Assembly: GCA_040757835.1 (NCBI GenBank)
Contig: JBFLWJ010000003.1
Span: 210,960-274,959, forward strand
Direction: 5' to 3'
Source: Actinomycetota bacterium
GTDB taxonomy: Bacteria; Actinomycetota; Geothermincolia; Geothermincolales; RBG-13-55-18
Length of the DNA: 64,000 nt
How positions within the stretch are numbered: the stretch's first letter is position 1; every line of letters starts with the position of its first letter. This document shows, in pieces, positions 51,146-59,328 of the stretch. The position numbers were made by a program, and so were the translations under genes. The notes below the pieces were generated by a model. It saw only the letters and a list, made by a program, of their open reading frames with translations. It searched no databases and was not told the DNA's origin.

Positions 51146-53887
51146 ATGCGGGTAGACGTGAGATTCTTGAGGGACCACCTGCTGATCATCATGCTCTTCC
51201 TGGCCCTCGCCTTCCTCTTCGCCCTCCCCGTCACCACCAACATGACCGACACCGTGGTGAGGCCCCATATCGACACCCCGCTTCAGGTCTGGATCATGTC
51301 CTGGGACGGCCACGCCCTGGGCACCGATCCCACCGCGCTCTTCCAGGCGAACATCAACTACCCCTCCCGGGACTCCCTGGCCTTCTCCGAGCACATCATG
51401 ACCTTCAGCGTCGTCGCCATACCCATCAACTGGGTGACCGGCAACCCGGTGCTCACCTACAACGTGCTCCTGTTCATCGGTTTCGCCCTCTGCGGCTATA
51501 CCATGTTCCTGCTCGCAAGGTACCTGACTGACAACTGGCTGGCAGCGCTGGCCGCCGGGGTCTTCTTCGCCCTGGCGCCGTACCATTTCTCCGCAATCAT
51601 CCACGTGCACGTCAGCATCTACTGCTTCCAGCCGCTGCTCCTCTTCTTCCTCTTCAAGTACTGCGACCGCGGCGGCACCGGAAACCTGGTAGGCCTCGGG
51701 CTGACCTTCCTGGCCCAGGCCCTGCTCAGCTGGTATCAGCTCGCCTTCTCCGCCATACCCCTGGCGTTCTTCTTCGCCTGGCGCCTGCTGACGCGTGACG
51801 GCAGGGCGCAGTGGAGGCGCCTGCTCGCCGTCTTCGGCGTCCTCGCCCTCTGCGCCGCGCTCATCGTGCCCTTTGCCCTGCCCTACCTGCGCCTGCACCG
51901 CAACATATCGGACCGGGAGATCAACCCGGCCCTGGCGGAGATAAAGAGCGCTTCCGCGGAGGACTACTGGCGCGTCTACCCGGAGAACTGGCTCTACTCC
52001 ACCTATGGCGACTTCTTCTACGACAAGCTGGGGCTCAAGACCGAGACCGGGGCGGGGGCGGGCAACGCCCTCTTCCCCGGTTTCACCTTCTTTCCCCTGG
52101 CCCTGGCCGCAGTGGTCTTCTTCCTGCTGTCCCTGGTGAAGAGGAACGGCCGCGGAACGGACGCCGTCTCCACCCCCGCGGAGCCGGGTGGGACGGTACC
52201 CGCGCAGGGGGGAGCGGCGGGCGGGGAGGAAGGGCTGCCGCCCGAGGGGCGCTCCCCCCCTCCCGGCGGAGGAGGGGGCGCGTCCCGGGGCAACGATGGC
52301 GCGGAGGGCAGAGCCCTCAGCGGCGGCTACTTCGTCTTCTTCCTGCTCCTGGGCGGCTTTTCCGCCGTCCTCTCCCTGGGCGCCGATCCGCATGGGATCA
52401 GGAACATCGTCTTCGAGGTAGTGCACAAGCTGCCGATATTCCAGTTCGTGCGCTTCCCCATCCGCTACCACATCCTGGTGATCATGTGCATGGGCGTGGT
52501 GGTCGCCTACGCCTGCGCCTACATCTGCCGCGCCCTGGCGCGACGCCGCCTCAACCTCCTGGGCGCCGCCATAGTGGTAGTGGTCATCCTGCTCCTGCTG
52601 CTGGAGTTCCTGGTGGTCGACATGCCCACGGTAAAGATGGTCACCGGCGATGCCGTGCCGGAGGTCTACCGCGACCTCGCGCGCATCGAGGACGCGGTGG
52701 TCGTGGAGACGCCCATGCCCCTTATCTACAACTGCACCGTCTTCACGGATCCCATGGACCTCAACTGGGGCAACCCGGACAACTACATGGAGTCCGTGCT
52801 GCGGGAGCAGGAGAGCATGTACTACTCCATCTTCAACTGGAAGCCCCTGCTGAACGGCCTCAGCGGCTACTATCCCATCTTCTACCGCCGGGCGCTGGTG
52901 GAGATGCAGGGCTTCCCCGGGACGCGCTCCCTGGAGTTCCTGGCGGCGGCGGGCGTCAACCACGTGGTGTGGCGCTGGGGCGACCTGCCCGAGGACTACC
53001 GTGAGGACATGCGCGAGAAGCTGGACGCGACGCCGGAGCTGGAGCTTCTGGAGGAGTACCCGGACGACGGCATAAGCCTCTACCGCCTGGACGCCGTAGC
53101 GACGGCCGGTGTCGCGGGGTTGGAGGTACGTGCCCTCATGCCGCGGACCTTCGAGCCCGGCGCGACCTTCAACGCCTCGCTGGGTTTCTTGAACCGTTCC
53201 CAGGCGCGCTTCTCGAACCTGGACGAGACCAGGCAGCACCTCAAGCTACGCTGGGTGGACGAGGACGGTAACGTCGAGATGACGGGACAGACCTACTTCT
53301 TCGCCCCCTTCTTCCTGCAACCCGGGGACAGCGCCGCCAGCTCCTTCGTCGCGGTGGCGCCGGGGGAGACCGGGTCCTACCACCTGGAGATCATCGCCTC
53401 CGGCGGCATCCTGGACGGCCAAACCTGGGAGACGGACGTCACCGTGGCCGCCATGCCGTCCACCAACTCCAACCACGCCACCGACGGGACGCTCGCATGG
53501 GACCAGGCGCGGGAAGCGCCCGGTCCTCCCGGCGAGGAGGCGGTGCTCTCCTTCAACCGCGCTACCGTCTTCTCCTTGGAGATGACCGCGGCGAACCTGG
53601 GCGATACGCGGTGGAGGCGGGGCGGGATGCTGGCGGGGAGCATCGTCGACAAAGGCGCCATCGCCATCTCCGCGTTGTGGAACAAGGTGGACGACCCGGG
53701 TTTCGTTGTGGGCCAGGTCGGAATGATCCCGTGCGACGTCTCCCCCGGGCAGGAGCTCTCCTTCCCCATCACCCTGCAGACCCCGTACGAGGACGGGGAA
53801 TACACCCTCACCCTGCGCCTGAAGGTCATGGGTTCCCAGTATATGGGCGAGGCCACCGTCATCCGCGTCCACGTGGGCGGCCCCTGA
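51146..53887 (+). CDS. YfhO-like polytopic membrane protein, GT-C type (paralogue 2)
   Basis: A 913-residue paralogue of the 39325-41967 protein. The first extracytoplasmic loop keeps the aligned pattern HIDTPLQVWIMSWDGHAL and FQANINYPSRDSLAFSEH, and the C-terminal beta-rich tail is also kept. The flexible Pro/Gly/Glu-rich loop between helices is unrelated in sequence to that of paralogue 1. ATG at 51146 touches a GGGAGG and a GTG at 51158 is a possible start. The two paralogues flank the wzm-wzt operon. Confidence 0.76.
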   Translation: MRVDVRFLRDHLLIIMLFLALAFLFALPVTTNMTDTVVRPHIDTPLQVWIMSWDGHALGTDPTALFQANINYPSRDSLAFSEHIMTFSVVAIPINWVTGNPVLTYNVLLFIGFALCGYTMFLLARYLTDNWLAALAAGVFFALAPYHFSAIIHVHVSIYCFQPLLLFFLFKYCDRGGTGNLVGLGLTFLAQALLSWYQLAFSAIPLAFFFAWRLLTRDGRAQWRRLLAVFGVLALCAALIVPFALPYLRLHRNISDREINPALAEIKSASAEDYWRVYPENWLYSTYGDFFYDKLGLKTETGAGAGNALFPGFTFFPLALAAVVFFLLSLVKRNGRGTDAVSTPAEPGGTVPAQGGAAGGEEGLPPEGRSPPPGGGGGASRGNDGAEGRALSGGYFVFFLLLGGFSAVLSLGADPHGIRNIVFEVVHKLPIFQFVRFPIRYHILVIMCMGVVVAYACAYICRALARRRLNLLGAAIVVVVILLLLLEFLVVDMPTVKMVTGDAVPEVYRDLARIEDAVVVETPMPLIYNCTVFTDPMDLNWGNPDNYMESVLREQESMYYSIFNWKPLLNGLSGYYPIFYRRALVEMQGFPGTRSLEFLAAAGVNHVVWRWGDLPEDYREDMREKLDATPELELLEEYPDDGISLYRLDAVATAGVAGLEVRALMPRTFEPGATFNASLGFLNRSQARFSNLDETRQHLKLRWVDEDGNVEMTGQTYFFAPFFLQPGDSAASSFVAVAPGETGSYHLEIIASGGILDGQTWETDVTVAAMPSTNSNHATDGTLAWDQAREAPGPPGEEAVLSFNRATVFSLEMTAANLGDTRWRRGGMLAGSIVDKGAIAISALWNKVDDPGFVVGQVGMIPCDVSPGQELSFPITLQTPYEDGEYTLTLRLKVMGSQYMGEATVIRVHVGGP

Positions 53888-53913
53888 CGGGGTATGCCCG
53901 TCCGTCACCCATC

Positions 53914-53943
53914 TTGAAACATCTCGAAGTGTTTTCCTGTAAC
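53914..53943 (+). promoter_or_regulatory. Promoter of the GT2 gene
   Basis: TTGAAA at 53914-53919, an 18-nt spacer, TGTAAC at 53938-53943. Together with the ribosome site before 53989 it supports that start. Confidence 0.4.
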
Positions 53944-53988
53944 ATGTCTGGTATCAAAGACCGGCTCCACCGCGGCAAAGGAGAAACC

Positions 53989-54990
53989 GTGGATGGCTTG
54001 GACCGCACTCGCGAGAGCCTGGTCAGCGTGGTCATCACGACCCACAACCGGGCCAGGCTCCTTGCCTTGGCCATGCGCAGCGTCCTGGAGCAGACCTACC
54101 GCCATCTCGAGCTGCTCGTGGTCGACGACGCTTCCACGGACGACACCGGGGAGACGGTGGGACGCCTCGCGGACGGCCGCGTCAGGTACCTGAGACACGC
54201 GGAGTGCAGGGGCGGTTCGGCGGCGCGCAACACCGGGATCCTCAACGCCTCGGGAGACTTCATCGCCTTCCTGGACGACGACGATGAGTGGTTTCCCCGC
54301 AAGCTGGAACTCCAGATGGAGAGGTTCCGGGCAAACCCCCGTGCGGGGGCGGTCTACACGGGGCTCCTTCACGTGGAACTGGAGACAGGGCGTACCGTGA
54401 ACGCCCGGGTAGCGAGGAAGCGGGGTTACCTCTTCGATGACCTCATGGTCGCTAACGTGGTCGGCACGCCTTCGACCGTCGTGGTCAGAAGGGAGATCTT
54501 CGACCGCGGCGGGCTCTTCGACGAGACCATCCAGGCGTTGGAGGACCTGGACATGTGGAGGAGGATGGGCGGGACCTGTTACTTCGACTTCGTCAGGGAA
54601 CCGTTGTTGAGATACGGGCTGCACGGCCATGAGCGTGTCACCGTGGACTACGGCAAGATGGCCCATGGTTTCGAGGCACAGCTCGAGAAGTTCGCGGACG
54701 AGTTCGCGCGCCGCGACAAGGCGCGGAGCGTGTGCCACTACTGGATCGGCCTCTATTACATCAGGGACGACCCGAAGCGGGCCAGGCAGGCCCTGTTGAG
54801 AGCGGTGGCCGCCTACCCGTTGCGGCCCAACCCTTACCCCTGGCTCGCCCTGACCTGCTGCGGGAAAACGGGCCTCCGCGCCCTGGACCTCTTCGAGAGA
54901 TACCCCTGGAGGCGCTATACTTACCTCCGCGGCTGGCTCAAGTCACGATTCTATGGAGTCAACCACAGAAGAGCCCAGGCACATGCATAG
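53989..54990 (+). CDS. GT2 glycosyltransferase
   Basis: A 333-residue protein. Residues 10-220 are a GT-A domain: VSVVITTHNRARLLALAMRS, LLVVDDASTDDTG, AARNTGILNASGDFIAFLDDDDEWFPRKL and ALEDLDMWRRMG. The C-terminal 110 residues form a helical tail. It is the plain soluble type that adds a single sugar. The GTG at 53989 is preferred because AAAGGAG lies 5 nt upstream; an ATG at 53944 has no ribosome site, and the frame further up is inside the YfhO-like gene's end. Specificity unknown. Confidence 0.86.
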   Translation: MDGLDRTRESLVSVVITTHNRARLLALAMRSVLEQTYRHLELLVVDDASTDDTGETVGRLADGRVRYLRHAECRGGSAARNTGILNASGDFIAFLDDDDEWFPRKLELQMERFRANPRAGAVYTGLLHVELETGRTVNARVARKRGYLFDDLMVANVVGTPSTVVVRREIFDRGGLFDETIQALEDLDMWRRMGGTCYFDFVREPLLRYGLHGHERVTVDYGKMAHGFEAQLEKFADEFARRDKARSVCHYWIGLYYIRDDPKRARQALLRAVAAYPLRPNPYPWLALTCCGKTGLRALDLFERYPWRRYTYLRGWLKSRFYGVNHRRAQAHA

Positions 54991-55013
54991 CGACGGCAGG
55001 GATCAGGGCAGAC

Positions 55014-55192
55014 CGTCCGGGTGTCGTCTATATGAAGACGCCTGCCCGGGCTCGACCGGGTCGGTCGGAGCATCCGTCTGCGCTGCCACTCGCCCGGCGA
55101 GCAAGGTGCTCGGAGGAGCCTGCGACGACGACCAGCCTTGTCGCCGGGCCATAAAAGCACCGGAACGAGGACCGTTACCTGGCGGCCCGGGC
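55014..55192 (+). repeat. Structured repeat element, copy 2
   Basis: It has blocks A (from 55017), B (from 55073) and C (from 55169) in the same order as 8776-8922. There are 34 extra nt between B and C. GCCCGG in B can pair with CCGGGC after C, where the A-U pair of copy 1 is replaced by G-C. The element ends 1 nt before the last codon region of the next gene. Confidence 0.6.
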
Positions 55193-55193
55193 A

Positions 55194-57674
55194 CTATGAG
55201 CCGGTGTAGCCCTCGGCGAAGAGCCAGGTGGTGGAGGTCTGCGGCATGCCCAGCGCGGCGTGGCCCCCGAGGCGCCCCAGGTGATAGAAGTACATGGCCC
55301 GCTCCACCACGACGGGCCTGCCGCTGGTCTCCTCCACGATCGCGGATATCTCGGCCTCAGGGAAATGCGCGTCGACGTTGAGGGTGAAGCGCGATAGCGG
55401 CGCCAGGTCGCAGAAGATCTCCTTGGCGAGACCCCCGTTGGTGAGGAAAGAGACCTTCACCCTCGCCGGCTCTCCCGAGGCGTTTCCCACCAGGACGTAG
55501 GTGTCGAACCCGCCGGCCGTGTAGCCCTCGGCAAGGTACCACTTGCCCGCTCCGGCGGCCGCCCCCAACGCGCAGGACCCTCCCCGCCTCCCCATGTAAT
55601 CGAAGTACATGGCCCGCTCCGCCACCACCGGCAGGTCGCTCTCCACCCGGGCGGCCACCTCCGCGCCGGGCAGGTACTGGTCGGCGCTGAGGGTGTAGCG
55701 GGAATGGGGCGGCACCTCCACCTCCACCTTCCGGCCGCCCTCCCCTCCGGGGACGTAGAGGTCGAACCTGACCCGGGCCGCCGCGTCGTGCGGATTGCCC
55801 ACCAGGAGCCAGGTATCGAAGGCGCCCCCGGTGTAGCCCTCCGCGAAGAGCCAGGTGCTGGAGAGCGAGGTGGCGCCCAGGGCCACGTGGCCGCCCCCCC
55901 TCCCGTAGCTGTCGAAATACATGGCCCGCTCCACCACCACCGGCTTGTCCGAGCCCACCTTCGCCGCCAGGGCGCACGCTTCGAACCCAGGCACCCCGTC
56001 GACGTAGAGGGTGGCCCGCGACCTCGCCGCCACGTCCATCTCCACACGCCCGGTGTGGCCGTCGTCGCGCAGGAGGTCCATGACGACATGGGCCGCCTCC
56101 CCCCCGGGGTTGTAAACCAGGACCCAGGTGTCGAAACCCTGGGCGGTGTACCCCTCCGCCAGGTTCCATTCCATCGCCGCCGCCGTGGCGCCGTGCTCGC
56201 ATGAGCCACCGTCGTACTCCCCGAGGTAGTCGAAGTACATGGCCCGCTCCGCCACTATGCCCCTGTCGCTGGTGACCTCCGCGGATATCTCCTCCGCGCG
56301 GAAGTGATCGTCGGCGTGCACGGTGCGCCGCGACATCGGGGGCAGCTCCACCGCCACCTCCGTCTCCTCCCCCCGGGCCGAGTGCAGCCTGACCTTTGCC
56401 GCCGCCGTCTCGGGGCCGGGATTGGCCAGGAGGATGTATTCGTCGAAACCGTCGCTGCCCAGGTTGACCATGGAGGAGCGCAGGTTGAGATAGCCGCGCA
56501 GCTGTTCGCCGCTGACGCGCACCGTGCCCGCGCTGCCCGTGAAGTAGGCGTAGCGCACCCTGCCGCTGGGGGTGCGGTCGGAGAGGTCCATGCCGTAGAG
56601 CGTGCCCACGTAGGTGCCGCTGCGGTAGTTGAGGCGGGCCTCCATCTCCGCCCGGGAATAGGTGACGGTCCAGGAGGCGAAGGGGTTGTTTCCGGGGTCC
56701 TCGCACCAGGGGCAGGGGACGCCGCGCAGGTAGGCCACGGGGGAGCCGAACCACACGTCCTCGTTGTTGTCGGTGTGCCCCCCGCAGGAGGCCGAGTAGA
56801 AGCACTGCGCCACCCCGCCCCCGTAGACGAGGACCTGCCCCGCCGTGGCGTCCACCGCCTGCACCCAGCCGGTGTCCTTCTCCTGGTCGGACCCCTTGTA
56901 GTACTGGCAGTGCACGTCATCGCAGAGGTCATAACCGGACGCGGCATGCTTACCCATGCCGCGCACGGCATAGGAGCGCGCCGCCACCGCCTGCGCCTTC
57001 ACCGCCTCCAGCGGCCAGCCCCCCGGTACCTCCGCGATCCCCCGCAGGTAGGTCTCGAACCAACTGATGAGGACGGCCCGCAGGGCATAGGAGCCGGACG
57101 AGGCGTAGAGGTCCAGCTCTAGCGGGGTGATGGCGGAGAGGTGGCTGACGCCGTGGTTGCCGTTCTGGGGCAGGCGCAGCACGTCCCCGTCGCCCGCGCC
57201 GCGCACGTACAGGGGTTTGCTGGCGCTGCCGTAGCTGGCGTCGTTCACGCGGCTGCCGTCGGGCCGCAGGATATAGAAAGCGCCCGCCGCGTCCGCGGCC
57301 ACCGTCCAGGTGCCGCCGGGGGTCATGACGGCACCGGGGACGTCCCCGTCCGAGGTGAAGAAGGCGAACGAGCCGGACTCCGCCGCCAGGTTGATGGCGG
57401 ACTGCCCATCCAGGAGCCCCACCCGTATGGATGGCGGGCAGGACCAGCCGCCGACCTGCGTCCCCTGGTAGTAGTAGGTGAGTATCTGCACGTAGTCGAA
57501 GCCGGCCGCGGCCATGCCCCTGGCGCCGTACTGGCACATGCCCACGCCGTGGCCCCAGCCCGAGCCGGTGAATGCGTATGTCTCCTGCAGGGCCTGGGCG
57601 TCCCCCGCCCCCAGGGGCAGCATCAGCGCCAGGAGCAGCGCCGCCATGACCGCCGCCGCCAGTGTCTTCCGCAA
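55194..57674 (-). CDS. SpoIID/LytB-type protein with four to five surface repeats, truncated last unit
   Basis: An 826-residue secreted protein. A signal peptide (1-31) is followed by the SpoIID signature GSGWGHGVGMCQYGARGMA, with AVKAQAVAARSYAVRGM and a Cys-rich ASCGGHTDNNEDVWFGS. SpoIID proteins are peptidoglycan lytic transglycosylases or glycan-strand cleaving enzymes. From about residue 420 there are repeats of the WLFAEGYT, NPG, ERAMYFDY type. The last stops after WLFAEGYTGS, only ten residues into a unit, next to the repeat at 55014. The TTG at 57674 follows GAGGAGGGGACC. Confidence 0.85.
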   Translation of the reverse strand: MRKTLAAAVMAALLLALMLPLGAGDAQALQETYAFTGSGWGHGVGMCQYGARGMAAAGFDYVQILTYYYQGTQVGGWSCPPSIRVGLLDGQSAINLAAESGSFAFFTSDGDVPGAVMTPGGTWTVAADAAGAFYILRPDGSRVNDASYGSASKPLYVRGAGDGDVLRLPQNGNHGVSHLSAITPLELDLYASSGSYALRAVLISWFETYLRGIAEVPGGWPLEAVKAQAVAARSYAVRGMGKHAASGYDLCDDVHCQYYKGSDQEKDTGWVQAVDATAGQVLVYGGGVAQCFYSASCGGHTDNNEDVWFGSPVAYLRGVPCPWCEDPGNNPFASWTVTYSRAEMEARLNYRSGTYVGTLYGMDLSDRTPSGRVRYAYFTGSAGTVRVSGEQLRGYLNLRSSMVNLGSDGFDEYILLANPGPETAAAKVRLHSARGEETEVAVELPPMSRRTVHADDHFRAEEISAEVTSDRGIVAERAMYFDYLGEYDGGSCEHGATAAAMEWNLAEGYTAQGFDTWVLVYNPGGEAAHVVMDLLRDDGHTGRVEMDVAARSRATLYVDGVPGFEACALAAKVGSDKPVVVERAMYFDSYGRGGGHVALGATSLSSTWLFAEGYTGGAFDTWLLVGNPHDAAARVRFDLYVPGGEGGRKVEVEVPPHSRYTLSADQYLPGAEVAARVESDLPVVAERAMYFDYMGRRGGSCALGAAAGAGKWYLAEGYTAGGFDTYVLVGNASGEPARVKVSFLTNGGLAKEIFCDLAPLSRFTLNVDAHFPEAEISAIVEETSGRPVVVERAMYFYHLGRLGGHAALGMPQTSTTWLFAEGYTGS

Positions 57675-57776
57675 GGTCCCCTCCTCGGCTCCGATCGTTC
57701 TCACGGCCGCCGCCGCGGTGGCGTATCCGCTCCGGGCCGCCGGTGGCACGGGCCGGGGTCGACCCCGGGCGCGCCG

Positions 57777-59222
57777 TTATTCCTTGGACTCCTCCCACAG
57801 GCGGTCGAGTTCCTCCAGGGTCATCGCGCCCATGTCGCGTCCCTGCGCGCCGCACCTCTCCTCCATGTCGCGGAAGCGCCGGCCGAACTTCCGCGCCGAG
57901 GCGCGCAGGGCGACCTCGGGGTCCACCTTGTAGTGGCGGCAGATATTGACCAGGGTGAAGAGCATGTCCCCCAGTTCCATCTCCAGGTCCCCGCCGCCGC
58001 GCAGCGCCTCCTCGATCTCGCGCAGCTCCTCCGCGAGCTTGGGCAGGACGTCCTCGGCCGCCTCCCAGTCGAAGCCCACGCGCGCCGCGCGGGTCTGCAT
58101 CTTGAAGGCGTAGAGGAGGGCGGGCAGCCCCTCGGCCAGCCCGTCCAGCACCGAGGGCTTTCCCCTCTCCTCCGCCTTGATGTGCTCCCAGCGGGCGATG
58201 ACCTCCTCCGGGGTCTCCAGCTCCGCCTCGCCGAAGACGTGGGGGTGGCGGCGCACCAGCTTGGTGTTGATGGACCGCAGGGAATCGCGCACGTCGAAGG
58301 TGCCCTCCTCGGAGCCGAGCTGCGCGTGCAGCGCCACCTGCAGCAGCAGGTCTCCCAGTTCCTCTGAGAGGTGTTGCCAGTCCTGGCGCTGGATGGCTTC
58401 CACCGCCTCGTGGGCCTCCTCCACCATGTGGCGGGCCAGGGAGGCGTGGGTCTGCTTGCGGTCCCAGGGGCAGCCCCCCGGCCCGCGCAGGCGCGCGATG
58501 ATCTCCAGCAGCCGCTGGAAGTCGTGTATCTCGTCGGCGGGAAGGGCGGGGACATGAAGGGTGGTGAGGTGGTCGAAGCGCTCCCCGTGGTCCAGCTCCT
58601 CCAGGAGGACCTCCTCCACCCGTTCCACCGGTGTGCCCGCCGCGCCCACCACTCGCAGGACGTGGGAGGGGGGATACACCTCCAGCAGCGCCAGCTTCAC
58701 CCCGGAGGCCTTGAGGCGCGAGTCCACCTGGGACAGCAGGGTCTCCACCCGCGGGTCGAGGATGCCGTAGCCCCGCTCCAACAGGCGGTCCGAGTCCAGC
58801 ACCAGCAGCCCCTCCACCGCGTCCAGGCCCAGGACCGCGAGGACGGCGTCGAGGAAGCTCACCGCCCCGTGCACCCGCACCTCCACGTCCGCCTCCGCCA
58901 GCAGCAATTGCACCGCGCGCTCCGCCAGCATGGGGAAACCGGGGACGGCATAGAACGCCTCGCCCGTGCGGCGCGCCTCCTCCACCACCTCCGCCGCTAT
59001 GGCCGCGTAGACCTCATCCATGGAAGCGCCCCGTTCGTAGTGGCGGTCCAGGGGACGGAACCTGACGCCGCGGGCCTCCAGCCCGGGTACGCAGGGGTGG
59101 CGCGCGGTGCGCAGCAGCACCTCACCCGCCCCGCGCAGGATGTCCAGGGTCTCCAGGGTCACCAGGCCCAGGGGTCCCGGACCCAGCCCCAGCACGTGCA
59201 CCACCGGCTTCTGTCCGCTCAT
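57777..59222 (-). CDS. mazG: MazG nucleotide pyrophosphohydrolase with tetrapyrrole-methylase-like N-terminal domain
   Basis: A 481-residue YabN-like fusion. Residues 1-225 are a tetrapyrrole methylase-like domain (VHVLGLGPGPLGLVTL; YAVPGFPMLAERAV). Residues about 240-480 are two MazG parts, GCPWDRKQTHASLARHMVEEAHEAVEAI with the Mg-binding ExxE, then LGDLLLQVALHAQ and a second EELGD-like motif near the end (GDMLFTLVNICRHY). MazG hydrolyses NTPs to NMPs and pyrophosphate and removes damaged or excess nucleotides. The methylase domain may be inactive. ATG at 59222; about 107 nt from mfd. Confidence 0.95.
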   Translation of the reverse strand: MSGQKPVVHVLGLGPGPLGLVTLETLDILRGAGEVLLRTARHPCVPGLEARGVRFRPLDRHYERGASMDEVYAAIAAEVVEEARRTGEAFYAVPGFPMLAERAVQLLLAEADVEVRVHGAVSFLDAVLAVLGLDAVEGLLVLDSDRLLERGYGILDPRVETLLSQVDSRLKASGVKLALLEVYPPSHVLRVVGAAGTPVERVEEVLLEELDHGERFDHLTTLHVPALPADEIHDFQRLLEIIARLRGPGGCPWDRKQTHASLARHMVEEAHEAVEAIQRQDWQHLSEELGDLLLQVALHAQLGSEEGTFDVRDSLRSINTKLVRRHPHVFGEAELETPEEVIARWEHIKAEERGKPSVLDGLAEGLPALLYAFKMQTRAARVGFDWEAAEDVLPKLAEELREIEEALRGGGDLEMELGDMLFTLVNICRHYKVDPEVALRASARKFGRRFRDMEERCGAQGRDMGAMTLEELDRLWEESKE

Positions 59223-59328
59223 AAGAGGCCTTTCGCGATCATCATCCTATTCTAGCAGGAGGCGTTCCCCGCCCACCGCCATCGCCCTGCGCCCGGCTGT
59301 CCTGGGTGGGGGCTCTCCAGGGCCCGGG

